This document shows, in pieces, positions 1 to 9,884 of a DNA stretch of 63,106 nt (its first letter is position 1; each line of letters opens with the position of its first letter). This DNA comes from Mycobacteriales bacterium. Its GTDB lineage: Bacteria > Actinomycetota > Actinomycetes > BP-191. The position numbers and the translations under genes are program-made. The stretch covers positions 1 through 63,106 of the forward strand of contig DASTMB010000095.1 of assembly GCA_035714365.1 (NCBI GenBank), read 5' to 3'. Below the pieces are notes generated by a model. It was not told the DNA's origin. It did not search any database and was given only the letters and a program-made list of their open reading frames with translations.

Positions 1-113
1 CTTCGCGCCCCCGACCAAGTGCCACTCCCTCGACACGCACTTCGGAGAGGGAGGCAGGTCAGCCAGGTGGAGCAGCAGACAGCAACAACAGCAAGAGACA
101 GAGAGGTAGAGAG

Positions 114-494
114 ATGAGAGAGAACAAGATCAAGAAGAGCAAGAGCAAGAGCAAGGACAAGAGCGGGGGACGGGTCAAGCGGTGGCGGCGCGGGTTCGTC
201 GCGGCGCAGATGGTCGTCATGGTCGGGGCGTCGAACGCATGGGCGGCGCCGGGCGACGAGGGCATGGCTCAGGTCAAGTCGTTCGCGAACAACCTCGCCA
301 ACTACGTCACCGCCATCGCCGCGTCGGTCGCCGTGCTGTTCATCGCGATCAACGGCGTCAAGTACACGACCGCCGGCGGCAGCCCCAGCCGCCAGCTCGA
401 AGCGAAGAACGGACTCGTGGCCGCCGGCGCCGGTCTCGCCATCGCGCTGTCCGCCCGCGTCATCGTCGGGCTCGTCGTCTCGGCACTCCAGTGA
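114..494 (+). CDS. TrbC/VirB2-like conjugal pilin or membrane subunit
   Basis: A 126-aa small membrane protein. It has a strongly basic N-terminus (Lys/Ser/Arg up to about residue 27), a hydrophobic segment ending in an Ala-rich possible signal cleavage site around residue 45, and two further hydrophobic segments near residues 66-83 and 100-124. Size, layout and position at the head of a transfer gene set match TrbC/VirB2-type pilins of type IV secretion systems. A purine-rich run precedes the ATG. Its TGA overlaps the GTG of the next gene, so the two are translationally coupled. Family assignment rests on architecture and context. Confidence 0.6.
   Translation: MRENKIKKSKSKSKDKSGGRVKRWRRGFVAAQMVVMVGASNAWAAPGDEGMAQVKSFANNLANYVTAIAASVAVLFIAINGVKYTTAGGSPSRQLEAKNGLVAAGAGLAIALSARVIVGLVVSALQ
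135..164 (+). repeat. Short AAGAGC hexamer repeat inside the pilin N-terminus
   Basis: Five tandem hexamers, four AAGAGC and one AAGGAC, encode a Lys-Ser rich stretch at the start of the pilin-like gene. The surrounding bases from about 75 are purine-rich and low in complexity, unlike the rest of the element. The repeat probably forms the positively charged region before the first membrane segment and could vary in copy number. Confidence 0.55.
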
Positions 495-1084
495 CCGGCC
501 ACCGCGTGACCGTTCCCGTCCCTGCCGAGACGGGGGTCGAGGATCGGCTCGCCGGCGCGCTGACGTTCCGCCACGCCGCCTACCTCGCCGTCGCCGCCGC
601 GGGAGTCGCGGTGATGCTGCTCGGCGACCGTTCGGTCGCCCGGCTGCTCGTTGGCACGCTCGTCGCGTTGGTCGGTATCGCGGGTGCGGCGGCGCGTCCG
701 TACGGCGAGCCGCTTGACCGGCTCGTGCCCGCGGCGCTGCTGTATCTGCGGCGTCGCCGCGCCGAGCGGCGTGCGGCGGCATCGGACGAGGCCGAGGTCG
801 CCGCGCCGCCCGCAGAACCGGAGCTCGCGGTCGAGCCGCCGCTGCCCGAGAGCGATCGCGGCGATGTCGCGACACCTCGGCGACGTGTCTCGCTCCGTCC
901 GCTCGTGCCGGTCCTCGCTGCCGTCGTGGTTGTGGCGGTGGCGGTCGCGCGGTGGCCGCACCCGGCGCCGCCACCGCCCGCCCGGGTGGTCGTCGTGCCG
1001 GTGCCCGTCCAGGTGGTCGACCCGTGGGAGGAGGCGATCGACGATGCGGTGGACGCGTGGCTCGACGACGTCGTCGGTTCCTGA
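491..1084 (+). CDS. PrgI-family conjugal transfer membrane protein
   Basis: A 197-aa protein starting at a GTG within a GTGA overlap with the pilin gene. The N-terminus has the PrgI-like pattern: a short polar leader with a VEDRLAG-type motif followed by two close hydrophobic segments (about residues 27-65). A charged Glu/Pro-rich cytoplasmic stretch follows, then a third hydrophobic segment near residues 137-156 and an acidic tail. PrgI proteins of Gram-positive systems lie next to the VirB4 ATPase, as here, and are thought to be inner channel components (VirB3-like). The extra third segment makes it longer than the minimal family. Confidence 0.6.
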   Translation: MTGHRVTVPVPAETGVEDRLAGALTFRHAAYLAVAAAGVAVMLLGDRSVARLLVGTLVALVGIAGAAARPYGEPLDRLVPAALLYLRRRRAERRAAASDEAEVAAPPAEPELAVEPPLPESDRGDVATPRRRVSLRPLVPVLAAVVVVAVAVARWPHPAPPPPARVVVVPVPVQVVDPWEEAIDDAVDAWLDDVVGS

Positions 1085-2987
1085 ATTGCCGGTGCTGCTC
1101 AACGCGCCGGACCTGTCGCTGCTGGACGACGAGGGGCAGCTCGACCTGCTCGCGCGAGTGGCCGCGCTGCTCGACGTCGGCCGGGCGGTGCAGGTCCGGC
1201 ACGAACGTCGCGAGGTCAGGGCTGACGTCATCGGCCGGTCCGCGGAAGACCTGCTGACGACGCAGCTGGCGGCCGCGGCGACCGTGTGGCCGACGCAGAT
1301 CGTCGGCGGCGACGTGGCCGAAGGTGCCATCCCTGATGTTGACGCGGCATCGGTTGTCGGTGTCGTTCGCGAGCACCCGACGTGCGTCGAGCTCGACGAC
1401 GGTCGGTGGGCGCGAACGTTCGTACTGTCGCGGTGGCCCGCGCAGGTGTCCGTCGGATGGGCCGGCGCGCTGCGCGGCGTCGCTGATCTGATCGTGCTGC
1501 ATCTGCGCCCTGTGCCAGTCGCGGTGGCGGCGGCGCACTTCCGCCGCCGGGTCGCAACGCTGATCTCCACCGCTGCTGTGGACGAGCAGGCCGGGCGGGT
1601 GGCCGACCCGGAGACGGCGCAGGCGATCGACGCGGCCGAGGCGCTGTGGGAGTCGGTGCAGGCCGGGGTGACGACGGCATGGTGGGCACAGCTGCTCCTC
1701 ACCGTCGATGCCGACGACCGCGCGGCGCTGGACGAACGAGCGTCACGGCTCGCGGACGCGCTTGCTCCGTGGCGGGCCACGGCGCGGGTGGTGGCGTTCC
1801 GGCAGCGCGCCGCGTACAACGCGACGACGGTCGGCGGTGCGCCGCTTGGTAGCCCGTGGCGGATGCTCGACGCGACCTCGGCGGCCGCGACGATCCCGGC
1901 TCCGCTCGGCCCGACCACGCCGACCACCGGTGTGCTCGTTGGTGCGGACGAGGCGAGCGGCGCGCCGCTGCGCGTGGATCGGTTCGGCTTGCACAATCCG
2001 GCGCGGCTTGTCGTCGGTACCAGCGGTGCGGGGAAGTCCTACGCCACGAAGCTGGAGGTCTGCCGTTGGCGGGTGCGCGGTGCCGAAGCCGTCGTCGTGG
2101 ACCCGGAGGGCGAGTTCACGCGGCTCGGTGACGTGCTTCAAGGCCTGGTGCTCGCGGTCGGGGAGGAGCCGGCGGGGCTCGATCCGGTCGGTCTCGCCAC
2201 CCGTCCGGGGCTCGCCGCGGCCGAGGGACTGGCGGTGCTGGCGAGCGTCGCGGCGGCGCTCCTTGGCGGGGCGCTCTCGGCCGTCGACCTCGCGCTGATC
2301 GACCGGGCGCTGATGGTGCTGCGCGCCGACGTCGGGCACCGCGCGACGATGGTCGACCTGCTCGGGGTGCTGGCGGACATCGAGGCGCATCCGCCGTTCA
2401 CGGGTGCCGACCTCGCGGCCCGCTTGTCGCCGGCGGCGTCGGGGAGTCTGGCGCAGCTGTTCGCGGCGAACCCGGACCTGGATGACCCGCCGCCACTGGT
2501 GGTGTTCGACCTGCGCTCGGTGCCAGCCCGGGCGCGGCCGGCGGTGATGGCGTGCGTGCTCGCGTGGACGTGGGACCGGGCGACGACCGGTGCGGTGGCG
2601 ACGCCGCGGCTGCTGGTGGTGGACGAGGCGCACCTGCTGCTGGACGACCCGGCGGCTGCGGACCTGCTGGCGCAGTTCGCTCGCCGGGCACGGAAGTACC
2701 ACCTCGGCGTCGACGTCGTGACCCAGCGGCTCGCGGACTTCCTCGGTAACCCAGCCGGACAAGCGGTGCTCGCGAACACCGCGACGAAGCTGCTGCTCGG
2801 GTGCGAGGACCACGACCGAGCCGCGGTCGCCGCCGGTCTCGGCCTCACGTCTGCCGAGGCCGACCTCCTGCGCGCAGGTCGCCGCGGCCACGGGTTGCTG
2901 CTTACGCCGACGCTGCGTGCGGCCGTACGGGTGGTCGCACACCCAGCAGAGCACGAGCTCGCCTCCGCAGGGCCGAGGTCACGATGA
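1044..2987 (+). CDS. VirB4/TraC-type conjugal transfer ATPase
   Basis: About 647 aa. Walker A (GTSGAGKS) lies near residue 325 and Walker B (LLVVDEAH) near residue 523. The C-terminus has the typical VirB4 features: DVVTQR, then LANTATKLLLG, then a GLT...A..LL segment. VirB4 proteins energise pilus assembly and substrate transfer at the inner membrane. The chosen start is ATG 1044, which has a strong GGGAGGAGG site 10 bases upstream and overlaps the previous gene by 41 bases. TTG 1086, just after that gene's stop, is an alternative. The N-terminal VirB4 domain is degenerate but the motor domain is clear. Confidence 0.85.
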   Translation: MRWTRGSTTSSVPELPVLLNAPDLSLLDDEGQLDLLARVAALLDVGRAVQVRHERREVRADVIGRSAEDLLTTQLAAAATVWPTQIVGGDVAEGAIPDVDAASVVGVVREHPTCVELDDGRWARTFVLSRWPAQVSVGWAGALRGVADLIVLHLRPVPVAVAAAHFRRRVATLISTAAVDEQAGRVADPETAQAIDAAEALWESVQAGVTTAWWAQLLLTVDADDRAALDERASRLADALAPWRATARVVAFRQRAAYNATTVGGAPLGSPWRMLDATSAAATIPAPLGPTTPTTGVLVGADEASGAPLRVDRFGLHNPARLVVGTSGAGKSYATKLEVCRWRVRGAEAVVVDPEGEFTRLGDVLQGLVLAVGEEPAGLDPVGLATRPGLAAAEGLAVLASVAAALLGGALSAVDLALIDRALMVLRADVGHRATMVDLLGVLADIEAHPPFTGADLAARLSPAASGSLAQLFAANPDLDDPPPLVVFDLRSVPARARPAVMACVLAWTWDRATTGAVATPRLLVVDEAHLLLDDPAAADLLAQFARRARKYHLGVDVVTQRLADFLGNPAGQAVLANTATKLLLGCEDHDRAAVAAGLGLTSAEADLLRAGRRGHGLLLTPTLRAAVRVVAHPAEHELASAGPRSR

Positions 2988-3928
2988 AGCGCCTCCTCGC
3001 CATCGTGCTCGGGGCGGTGTTCGGGCTGCCGTTGCTCGCGCTGATGGCTGTCGGCGCGGCGACGTCGACCCCGCCGGCCGCGATCGCCGGGGATGACAGC
3101 GCCCAGGTCGCGGCCGCACCGGAGGCGTTCCGGGCGTTCTTCGTCGAGGCGGCGCGGCGGTTCGTGCTGCCACCCGCGCTGCTCGTCGCCGTGGCCGACG
3201 TCGAGTCCGGCTTCGACCCGCACGCGGTCGGCGACCCGATCCCCAGCGGCCCGGCGGAAGGGATGATGCAGTTCCTCCCGGACTCGTGGACGCGATTCAA
3301 CGTCGTGCCCGGCGCGACGCCCTATGACCCGCGCGCAGCCGTGCTTGCCGCGGCGAATCACCTGCTGATCAGCGGGCGGCTCGACGGCGGTGGCTGGGAC
3401 GCCGCGCAGGCACTGACCGGCTACGGCCACTCCGCGGCGTACGCGGCGACGGTCCTCGCGAAGGCTGCTGAGTACGGCTACCACTACAGCCCGGCTGGGC
3501 CGCCGCTCGATGCCACTCGCTACACGTTCCCGATGACCCCGCCGGGCGACTACGTCGACGGCCACCACGACTACCCGGCGAACGACATCTTCACCGCGAT
3601 CGGCACCCCGGTCGTCGCGTGCGTCCGCGCCGAGGTGCTGCGCACCTCACCGGTAGAGACCGGCAAGGGCGGGATCACGGTGACGCTGCGCGGTGAGGAC
3701 GGCTGGCGCTACTACTACGCGCACCTCTCGGTCCTCGACCCCGCGATCCGACCCGGTGTCGTCGTCGAGGCGGGCACTCCTCTCGGGCTGTCCGGCAACA
3801 CGGGCAACGCCCGGAGGACCGAGCCGCACCTGCACTTCGGCATCAGCCACACCGGCTCGGTGGCCGGCGAGATCAACCCATACCCGTATCTCCGCCTGTG
3901 GGAGGGCGACCATGTTCCGCGCACCTGA
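2984..3928 (+). CDS. Bifunctional lytic transglycosylase / M23 peptidase for conjugation
   Basis: A 314-aa exported wall hydrolase. An N-terminal signal anchor (about residues 4-25) precedes an SLT-type lysozyme-like domain with catalytic Glu74 in the VESGF motif and the usual GMMQFLP sequence. Next comes an M23/LytM metallopeptidase domain with HHDYPANDI (about residues 194-202), YYYAHL and HLHFGI (His282, His284), so the zinc ligands look intact. VirB1/VirB1-like fused hydrolases locally open peptidoglycan for the transfer channel. It starts at an ATGA overlap with the VirB4 gene, and the coupling-protein gene overlaps its 3' end by 17 bases. Confidence 0.88.
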   Translation: MKRLLAIVLGAVFGLPLLALMAVGAATSTPPAAIAGDDSAQVAAAPEAFRAFFVEAARRFVLPPALLVAVADVESGFDPHAVGDPIPSGPAEGMMQFLPDSWTRFNVVPGATPYDPRAAVLAAANHLLISGRLDGGGWDAAQALTGYGHSAAYAATVLAKAAEYGYHYSPAGPPLDATRYTFPMTPPGDYVDGHHDYPANDIFTAIGTPVVACVRAEVLRTSPVETGKGGITVTLRGEDGWRYYYAHLSVLDPAIRPGVVVEAGTPLGLSGNTGNARRTEPHLHFGISHTGSVAGEINPYPYLRLWEGDHVPRT

Positions 3929-6192
3929 GCCTCGCGTCTGGCTGCACGTCGTCGTGCCGCGCGACAACCACTCGGCGCCCTTCACCGCCGAGCAGCTCTA
4001 CGCCGCCGTGCACGCCGCCACCGGCCGTGGGCAGTGGACCGAGGTCGCGCTGGTCGGCGCGGCCCGGCACGTCGGCATCTACCTCCGCGCGGAACGCTCG
4101 CGGGTCGCACCGATCCGGGCGCTCGTCCGCGCGACGTACCCGGACGCCGACGTGGTGCTGGCAGCGCCGCCACTGCCGGACCAGCCGGTCGCGGTCACCG
4201 GAGCGCGGTGGCGCCTTCGCGAGCACGCGGCGTTCCCGGTCAAGACGGTTCGCGAGTTCGAGAACAGCGAGCCGATGGCGATGACGCTGGGCGCGCTCGC
4301 CGAGGCCACCGGCGACGGCGAGTGCGGTGTCGTGCATCTCGCGCTCGCCCCGGCGCCGGCCCGGTTTCGTCGCGACGCCAAGGCGCTTGCACTGGCCCTG
4401 GCACGCGGCGAGGTGCCGCAGCCGCTGTGGGCGAAGGCGTTGAACGTCCCGCTCGACATCGTCGAGACCGTCGTCACGTCGCTGCTCTCGGCGCCGACGG
4501 AGGTGCCGCCCGCGCCGCCCCCGGTGGTGCATGCCGACCTGGACGCGCAGCTCAAGTGGGTCAACGGCAAGGCCGCGCAGGCGGCGTTCACCGTGACCAT
4601 CCGAACGCTGTGGGGCGCACCCTCGCCGGTACGCGCCGCCGAGGGGCACGCCGCGTTGGTCGCCGCGCTCGGCCAGTTCGCGGTGCCGGGGCAGAACGCA
4701 CTGGAGCCGGCACATCGCCTCACGCTCGCGGACTGGCCGGAGCTGCGGGCCGGGAACCTCGCGCGGCGGGAGCGGGTCGTGCTCGGCACCGCGGAGCTGC
4801 CTGGGCTCTGCCACCTTCCCGGCCCCGACCTGGTCGTGCCGCACCTGGCCAGGACCGGAGCCCGTCGCCGCGAGCAGCGCCACCGGATCGCAAACGACGC
4901 CCTGGTGCTCGCGGAGACGACGCACCGCGACCGTCGCGAGCCGGTTGGTGTGCGGGTGCGCGACCTGATGACGCACGCCTACGTCGTCGGCCCGTCCGGC
5001 ACCGGTAAGACGACGATGCTGGTGCGTCTCGTCCTCGAGCTCGCCGCACAGCGCACCGCGGCCGTGGTGCTCGACCCGCACGGCGATCTCACCCGGCACG
5101 TCCTCGCGGGGCTGCCGGACGACGTCGCCGACCGGGTGCGGCTGTTCGACATCACCGACCCCGCGTCGCTGCCGACGATCAACCCGCTCTGGCTGCCGCC
5201 GCAGCCGAACGAAAGCGCGGCCGCGGTCGCCCGGGCCGTGCGCAGCGCCGCCGTCACCGCCGTCTTTGCGGACCTGTGGCGGCTGGACAAGGCGAGCGCG
5301 CCGAACCTCATGCACTTCCTCGAGGCCGCGCTCGCCGCCTTGGTCGCGACCGGCGACAGGTGTCTCGCGGACCTGCCGCGGTTCCTCACCGACGGCGCGT
5401 TCCGTAGGGAGGTCGTCGACCGTGCGAACGATGCGCGCATCGACGCGCGGTGGCGGGAGTTCGCCGCCCTCGCGCCGGACGACCGCTCCCGCACGGTGCG
5501 GGCGATCCTCAACAAGGCCGCCGACTTCGACCGCAACCCCATCCTCGCCACGATCTTCGGCGACCCCGGCCCCGGGCTGCGGCTCGACGACGTCATGGAC
5601 CACGGCGGGCTGCTGCTCGTGAACCTGCCGCGCGGGCTCGTGCCCGAGGGCACGGTCGAGCTAGTCGGGTCGCTGCTCGTCACCCAGCTCTACCAGGCCG
5701 CGCTGGCCCGCGAGGCGCGCCCACCGGACGAACGGCCGCCGGTGGTCGCGGTGATCGACGAGTTCCAGGAGTTCGCGCTGTCGACGTTCGCGAAGGTCGT
5801 CACCGCGACCCGGAAGTACGGGCTCGGGCTCGTCGTGGCGAACCAGAACCTCTCCCGGCTGCACGCGGTCGGCCCGGACGTCCTGTCCACGCTGCTCGCG
5901 AACGTCGGGGACGCTCGTCGCGTTCCGTACGGGCAGCGCGGATGCGGAGTATCTGGCGCCGCTGTTCGACCCGTTCGACGCCGCGGATCTGCGTGCCCAG
6001 GCGGCGCACGAGTGCTACTGGCGGCTCACCCTCGACGGCACGCCGCAGCCCGTCGTGTCGGCACGGTCGCTGCCGCCCGCGACCCCGGCCCGCGCTGGTG
6101 TCGAGCTCGACCGCTTCGCCGGGGCCGTGTGCATCGCGGGACGACCGCTCGTGCTCAGCCAGCACGCGCCGACCGAGGACGTGTTCCAGTGA
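3912..6192 (+). pseudogene. TraG/VirD4-type coupling ATPase gene, interrupted by a +1 frameshift
   Basis: The gene encodes a conjugal DNA-transfer ATPase. It has a long N-terminal region (about 350 residues), Walker A GPSGTGKT near residue 360, a VVLDPHGDLTRH segment, and Walker B VVAVIDEFQEFA. Reading is clear until the GGGG run at 5907-5910. Removing one G there restores a natural C-terminal part (starting LVAFRTGSADAEYLAPLF) that ends at the TGA at 6190-6192, giving about 759 aa. Without that correction the frame runs on through about 93 nonsense residues and fuses into the next gene. It could be a sequencing error, a true mutation, or a recoded site; the homopolymer makes error the simplest reading. 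Confidence 0.8.
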
Positions 6193-6902
6193 CCCAGCCC
6201 GCGACGGTGCTCATGCCCCGCGACCACGAGCTCGTCCGCTGCGCCTGGTCCCTCGGGTGGGCGACCTCCGCCGTCCTCACCGAGGTGGTAGCGCCGCAGA
6301 CCGCGGTCAGGTTCGTCACGCGACGGCTCCGCAAGCTGACCGCCGCTGGCTACCTCCGCCGGCGCCAGGTCATCGGCGGCAGCGGGCACCTCTGGCTCTA
6401 CGGCGCGGGACGGAACGCGCCGGCACTCGATCCTGGGTACCGCGAGGCGTGGCGCCCCTCCGATGCGCAGGTCCTCCACACCCTCGCCGTGGGCGAGACG
6501 CTCGCCGCGCTCCTGATCCCGGGGCGGCTCGGCTCTCTCGCCATCACGTCTTGGCGCGGCGAGGCCGCGTTGCGGACCTGGCACCGGCCGGGCGAGCCGG
6601 TCGCCGACCTGCACGTCGAGTGGTCGGCGCCGGGCGGCGACGTCGGGGGGTGGTACGTCGAAGTCGACCGGGGCAACGAGGCCCGCAACGCGTGGCGACG
6701 CAAGCTCGTGCGCTACCTGCACGCGCGTGGACGAATAATGCTCGTCGTAACGACGAGCGACGCCCGCGCGCGCAACCTCGCGCTGCTCGCCCGCGAGCTC
6801 GGCGTCCCCGCGCTGACGACCGATATCGACACCCTGCGCCACGACGCCGTCCTGCGGGTCTACGACTCGATCAAGGGCGTGCGTCGAGCGATCGACGAGT
6901 AG
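6189..6902 (+). CDS. Replication-relaxation family protein
   Basis: A 237-aa protein starting at a GTG that overlaps the corrected stop of the coupling gene (GTGA). An N-terminal winged-helix-like part reads DHELVRCAWSLGWAT then a VTRRLRKLTAAGYLRRR recognition segment. It is followed by a GETLAALL stretch and an alpha/beta part with WYVEVDRGNEARNAW and KLVRYLHA. This matches the replication-relaxation family (Pfam PF13814) found beside conjugation ATPases on actinobacterial and Gram-positive elements. It probably acts in DNA processing before transfer; the exact activity is not established. Confidence 0.75.
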   Translation: MTQPATVLMPRDHELVRCAWSLGWATSAVLTEVVAPQTAVRFVTRRLRKLTAAGYLRRRQVIGGSGHLWLYGAGRNAPALDPGYREAWRPSDAQVLHTLAVGETLAALLIPGRLGSLAITSWRGEAALRTWHRPGEPVADLHVEWSAPGGDVGGWYVEVDRGNEARNAWRRKLVRYLHARGRIMLVVTTSDARARNLALLARELGVPALTTDIDTLRHDAVLRVYDSIKGVRRAIDE

Positions 6903-7009
6903 GCCGTGTCTTAGCAGCGGTCTCGCACGACGCGAGTGTTTGGGTGCATGAACTCGGAGCGGTGCGCTGCGAGACTGGTACATGCCGTTGGCGATGACGG
7001 GAGATCGGT

Positions 7010-7522
7010 GTGCCAGCGCTCGGTGACGTCGCGACAACGTTCCAAATTGCAACCCACGTCCGTGAGTGGGGGTTGCTCTTCCGCGGGGCGCTCCGACGTC
7101 TGCGGCAACGTGACGACGACGTAGCGCCGGGAGACTTCGACGCCAGGTCGCGGGCGTACATCCGCTTCGAGGATGCTGCGACAGCGTCCGTGTTGCACGT
7201 TCAACTGCTCGCGAACATCGGTGTACCGCCTGGACTCGCTGGCGCGCTTTGGACATGGCCGGCAGCGATGCGGTCGTCGCGGCGCGTTCTGGACGAGATG
7301 AACGAGACAGTTGCGGCCCTGTTCCAGATCGCCCTGGTTGGCTCGCAGGATGTGCTGGCCGCGGCAGTCGCAGCGGCCGAGGCGATGGGCGATGTCGCGG
7401 CAGCATTCCCGGGGCGTCGCCGCGCTGCGGACCGATCGTCGTTCACAGTGCTTGTCGACGCAGCGGTAGACCAGCTCGGCTCCTTCGTAGACGCGGCACG
7501 GCGTGACCTCCAGCGCGCCTGA
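7010..7522 (+). CDS. Hypothetical protein, first gene of an unrecognised pair
   Basis: A 170-aa, largely helical soluble protein of no family I recognise. It has several Ala-rich amphipathic helices (for example around residues 105-130), an even spread of Arg and Asp, and no cysteine pairs or membrane segments. GTG 7010 follows a GGGAG ribosome-binding site six bases upstream. Its last 20 bases overlap the start of the next gene in another frame, so the two are probably one transcription unit. It may be a partner of the large downstream protein. Confidence 0.6.
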   Translation: MPALGDVATTFQIATHVREWGLLFRGALRRLRQRDDDVAPGDFDARSRAYIRFEDAATASVLHVQLLANIGVPPGLAGALWTWPAAMRSSRRVLDEMNETVAALFQIALVGSQDVLAAAVAAAEAMGDVAAAFPGRRRAADRSSFTVLVDAAVDQLGSFVDAARRDLQRA

Positions 7523-9755
7523 GGATGAGCGCGACGCGGCGTTCGCGTCGGCGTGGACTCACATCGACCGAGCGGCCGAGCAGCGCCGTGTTCTCGCGGA
7601 GTGTTGGTCGCGACTGTGTGAGAGCTGCGGATTCCATCCGCGTCTGAGCTCCGATGAGGCGGGGGGCGGACGTCTAGAGGTTCTCGTCGAGTGGCCCCAT
7701 GACACGTTGCAGCGCGCGGACCGGGCCGCTACGCAGTTCGCGTCACACGTGAAGGCCGCGCTCGACGAGGCGATCCTCGCCGCCGCTGACGAGGTCTCCG
7801 GCGCGAGGGTCGACGATGACCCGGATCGGCATCGCATGCCGCTCTGCCGTACGCCCGACGAGTTCGCGCAACTGCTTGAGGACATGGTCCTCGCGGGGCT
7901 GCGCCCGGATCAGGTACGCGTCGTCGAGCTGTTCCAGCCCTTCGATGCCGAACTGGAGGAGTCGAACCGTTTCGACGTGCGGCCCCTGATGCGGCACCTA
8001 GCTGAGATGCTTCGATCCGATCGTGACGAGCGGCGACCGCGCGTCGCAGTGTGGGCGCACTCCGCCAACCCGATGGTCCGTGTTGATCCGCCAGGGACGG
8101 ACCTGCCGTGTGAGAGCACCGGAGACGGCGTTCTGGAGCGCGTCCGCACAGTGGCGACGTTCACCCTCGATGACCCGACGGACATCGCGCGGGGACAGGG
8201 TAACCCGAACATCGCCTTCGACCTGATCTTCAACGATCACCCCCTGCCCGCACACCCCGACGACACGTTGGTCGCACGCTCCGCGGGGTTGCTCGCGGCT
8301 GCCAGTGAGTTCGTGCGCGGGATGGAGAGGTCCGTCGGTGCCAGAACGGACGTGAACCCGTGGCCGCCAGCGGCGTCCGTCGTGCGTGCTACCGACGCAA
8401 CCCCCTGGTCGCCGCTCGACGCCGACACGTTCGTGGACGGGCCAGAGGTCGCGTCGATGCTGAAATCGTCCGACTTCGGCTTGGCAATCCATCAGGACGT
8501 CGCCGGGAACACGACGATGCTCGTGAAAGTCGCTGGGACGGTCTTCTGCAGGCCGATTCCCTCGGCTCTGCCGCTCGACACCCGCGTCCGTCGAGGGACG
8601 GCCGCCGAGGACGCCACCCTCGCGGCCGCATCGCGGTGGGGTCTGCCGGACTTCGTGATGCGGCCCGCAGTCATCGCGAAGGGGAAGGCGACTCGCGAGG
8701 TCGGTGACGGCACGATCATCACCGGCCGGCGAGCAGTCTCGGTCCAGGTCAAGTCGCGGGAGACGCCGAGCGACGACGCCGCACGGGAAGAGCGATGGGT
8801 GCAGAAGAAGGCCGCCGAAGGCGCTCGCCAGGCACAGGGCACCGTGCGGTCACTTCGCAGCTCGACGGTCGACCTCGTCAACGGCCGAGGGCGGGTCGTC
8901 CCCTGCGACGGCAGCGAGTTCGAGTGGGCCGGGGTCGTGATCATCGACCATCCCTCGCCGCCACCAACGTCCGTGGCGTTCGATGGAGTTAGCGACGTGC
9001 CTATCGTCGTTCTGTTGCGTCGCGACTGGGACTTCCTCTTCGACCAGCTTCGCTCGGTGTCCGCCGTCGTCGATTACATCCATCGCATCGCGTCCGACGG
9101 TCCGACGACGCTCGGTGAGGAGTCAGTGCGCTACTTCGAGCTGGCTCAGGCGGACGAGGACGCGGTGGGTGAGCCCGCGCCGGGGCCTGGGAAAGCTGGT
9201 GCGATGGTCGTGTCGCATCCTCTCCTGCCAAAGGCGCCGGCCAGCAGCCTCGACACGACGGGCCACACCGTGTTCCGCATCCTCCTGGAGGAGATCGCGC
9301 GTATAGACATCGACCGGGATGAGCGTGATCGCCTCGCGCTGCTCGCGTCGATCGACAGGTTCAGCGTCGGCGATCGCGCTGCACTCGGACGGCTGCTGCT
9401 CGATCACCTAGACGCGGTCACTGCTGCGCAACGCGGCACGACGATGTGGAGGTTCCGACGGGTCGTTCAGGACAAGGGTGCGCTGCACCTGGCGTTCGGC
9501 GCGTGCAACCAGTACACCGAGGTTCACCGGCAAGCATTTCAAGGGTGGGCCATGTTGAGGCACCACGAGCTACACACGGCTCAGGCGGTTCCCTCGGACA
9601 AGGTCCTCAAGACCGTCGCCGTCCTTCTCACTCCTCGCTACGGCGACTCCCGGCCGTGGGACACGAGCGTCGTTTCGATCGAAGGCGCCCTCGATGTGGA
9701 CCCCGAAGAACTCGCTGCGCTGCAGAAGCTATGGAACGGATCTGGGAACGCCTGA
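7503..9755 (+). CDS. Large hypothetical protein with a PD-(D/E)XK nuclease-like motif
   Basis: A 750-aa protein starting at GTG 7503, overlapping the preceding gene by 20 bases. In the middle, DFVMRPA is followed by REVGDGTII and SVQVKSRE. That is the order of acidic residues then Q-x-K expected of a restriction-endonuclease-like fold, here about residues 378-420. The N-terminal half has no recognised domain, and the C-terminal half is mixed alpha/beta with an acidic AQADED stretch. No ATPase motif is visible. Position between transfer and regulatory genes fits an accessory (defence, stability or transfer) function. The nuclease reading rests on the short motif alone. Confidence 0.6.
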   Translation: MTSSAPEDERDAAFASAWTHIDRAAEQRRVLAECWSRLCESCGFHPRLSSDEAGGGRLEVLVEWPHDTLQRADRAATQFASHVKAALDEAILAAADEVSGARVDDDPDRHRMPLCRTPDEFAQLLEDMVLAGLRPDQVRVVELFQPFDAELEESNRFDVRPLMRHLAEMLRSDRDERRPRVAVWAHSANPMVRVDPPGTDLPCESTGDGVLERVRTVATFTLDDPTDIARGQGNPNIAFDLIFNDHPLPAHPDDTLVARSAGLLAAASEFVRGMERSVGARTDVNPWPPAASVVRATDATPWSPLDADTFVDGPEVASMLKSSDFGLAIHQDVAGNTTMLVKVAGTVFCRPIPSALPLDTRVRRGTAAEDATLAAASRWGLPDFVMRPAVIAKGKATREVGDGTIITGRRAVSVQVKSRETPSDDAAREERWVQKKAAEGARQAQGTVRSLRSSTVDLVNGRGRVVPCDGSEFEWAGVVIIDHPSPPPTSVAFDGVSDVPIVVLLRRDWDFLFDQLRSVSAVVDYIHRIASDGPTTLGEESVRYFELAQADEDAVGEPAPGPGKAGAMVVSHPLLPKAPASSLDTTGHTVFRILLEEIARIDIDRDERDRLALLASIDRFSVGDRAALGRLLLDHLDAVTAAQRGTTMWRFRRVVQDKGALHLAFGACNQYTEVHRQAFQGWAMLRHHELHTAQAVPSDKVLKTVAVLLTPRYGDSRPWDTSVVSIEGALDVDPEELAALQKLWNGSGNA

Positions 9756-9884
9756 GCACACGTCGCACGGGCTACCAACGAAGTTGGCGTGACCAAGGGC
9801 GGCGACTGGCGGCGACGGCGCTCTCCACGTCAGGTCCGCGCGTGGGGCCGCGGGCCGCGCATCCTGCGGGGTCGCCCCTCCAGC

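Noticed and set aside
1-113. Left-edge bases as a gene end or attachment site
   Set aside because: The stretch is low-complexity and purine-rich near the pilin start; no family similarity, repeat or attachment core was recognised.
135-164. CRISPR-like repeats
   Set aside because: The hexamers are only six bases long, lie inside a coding region and have no spacers; no other direct-repeat array was seen in the window.
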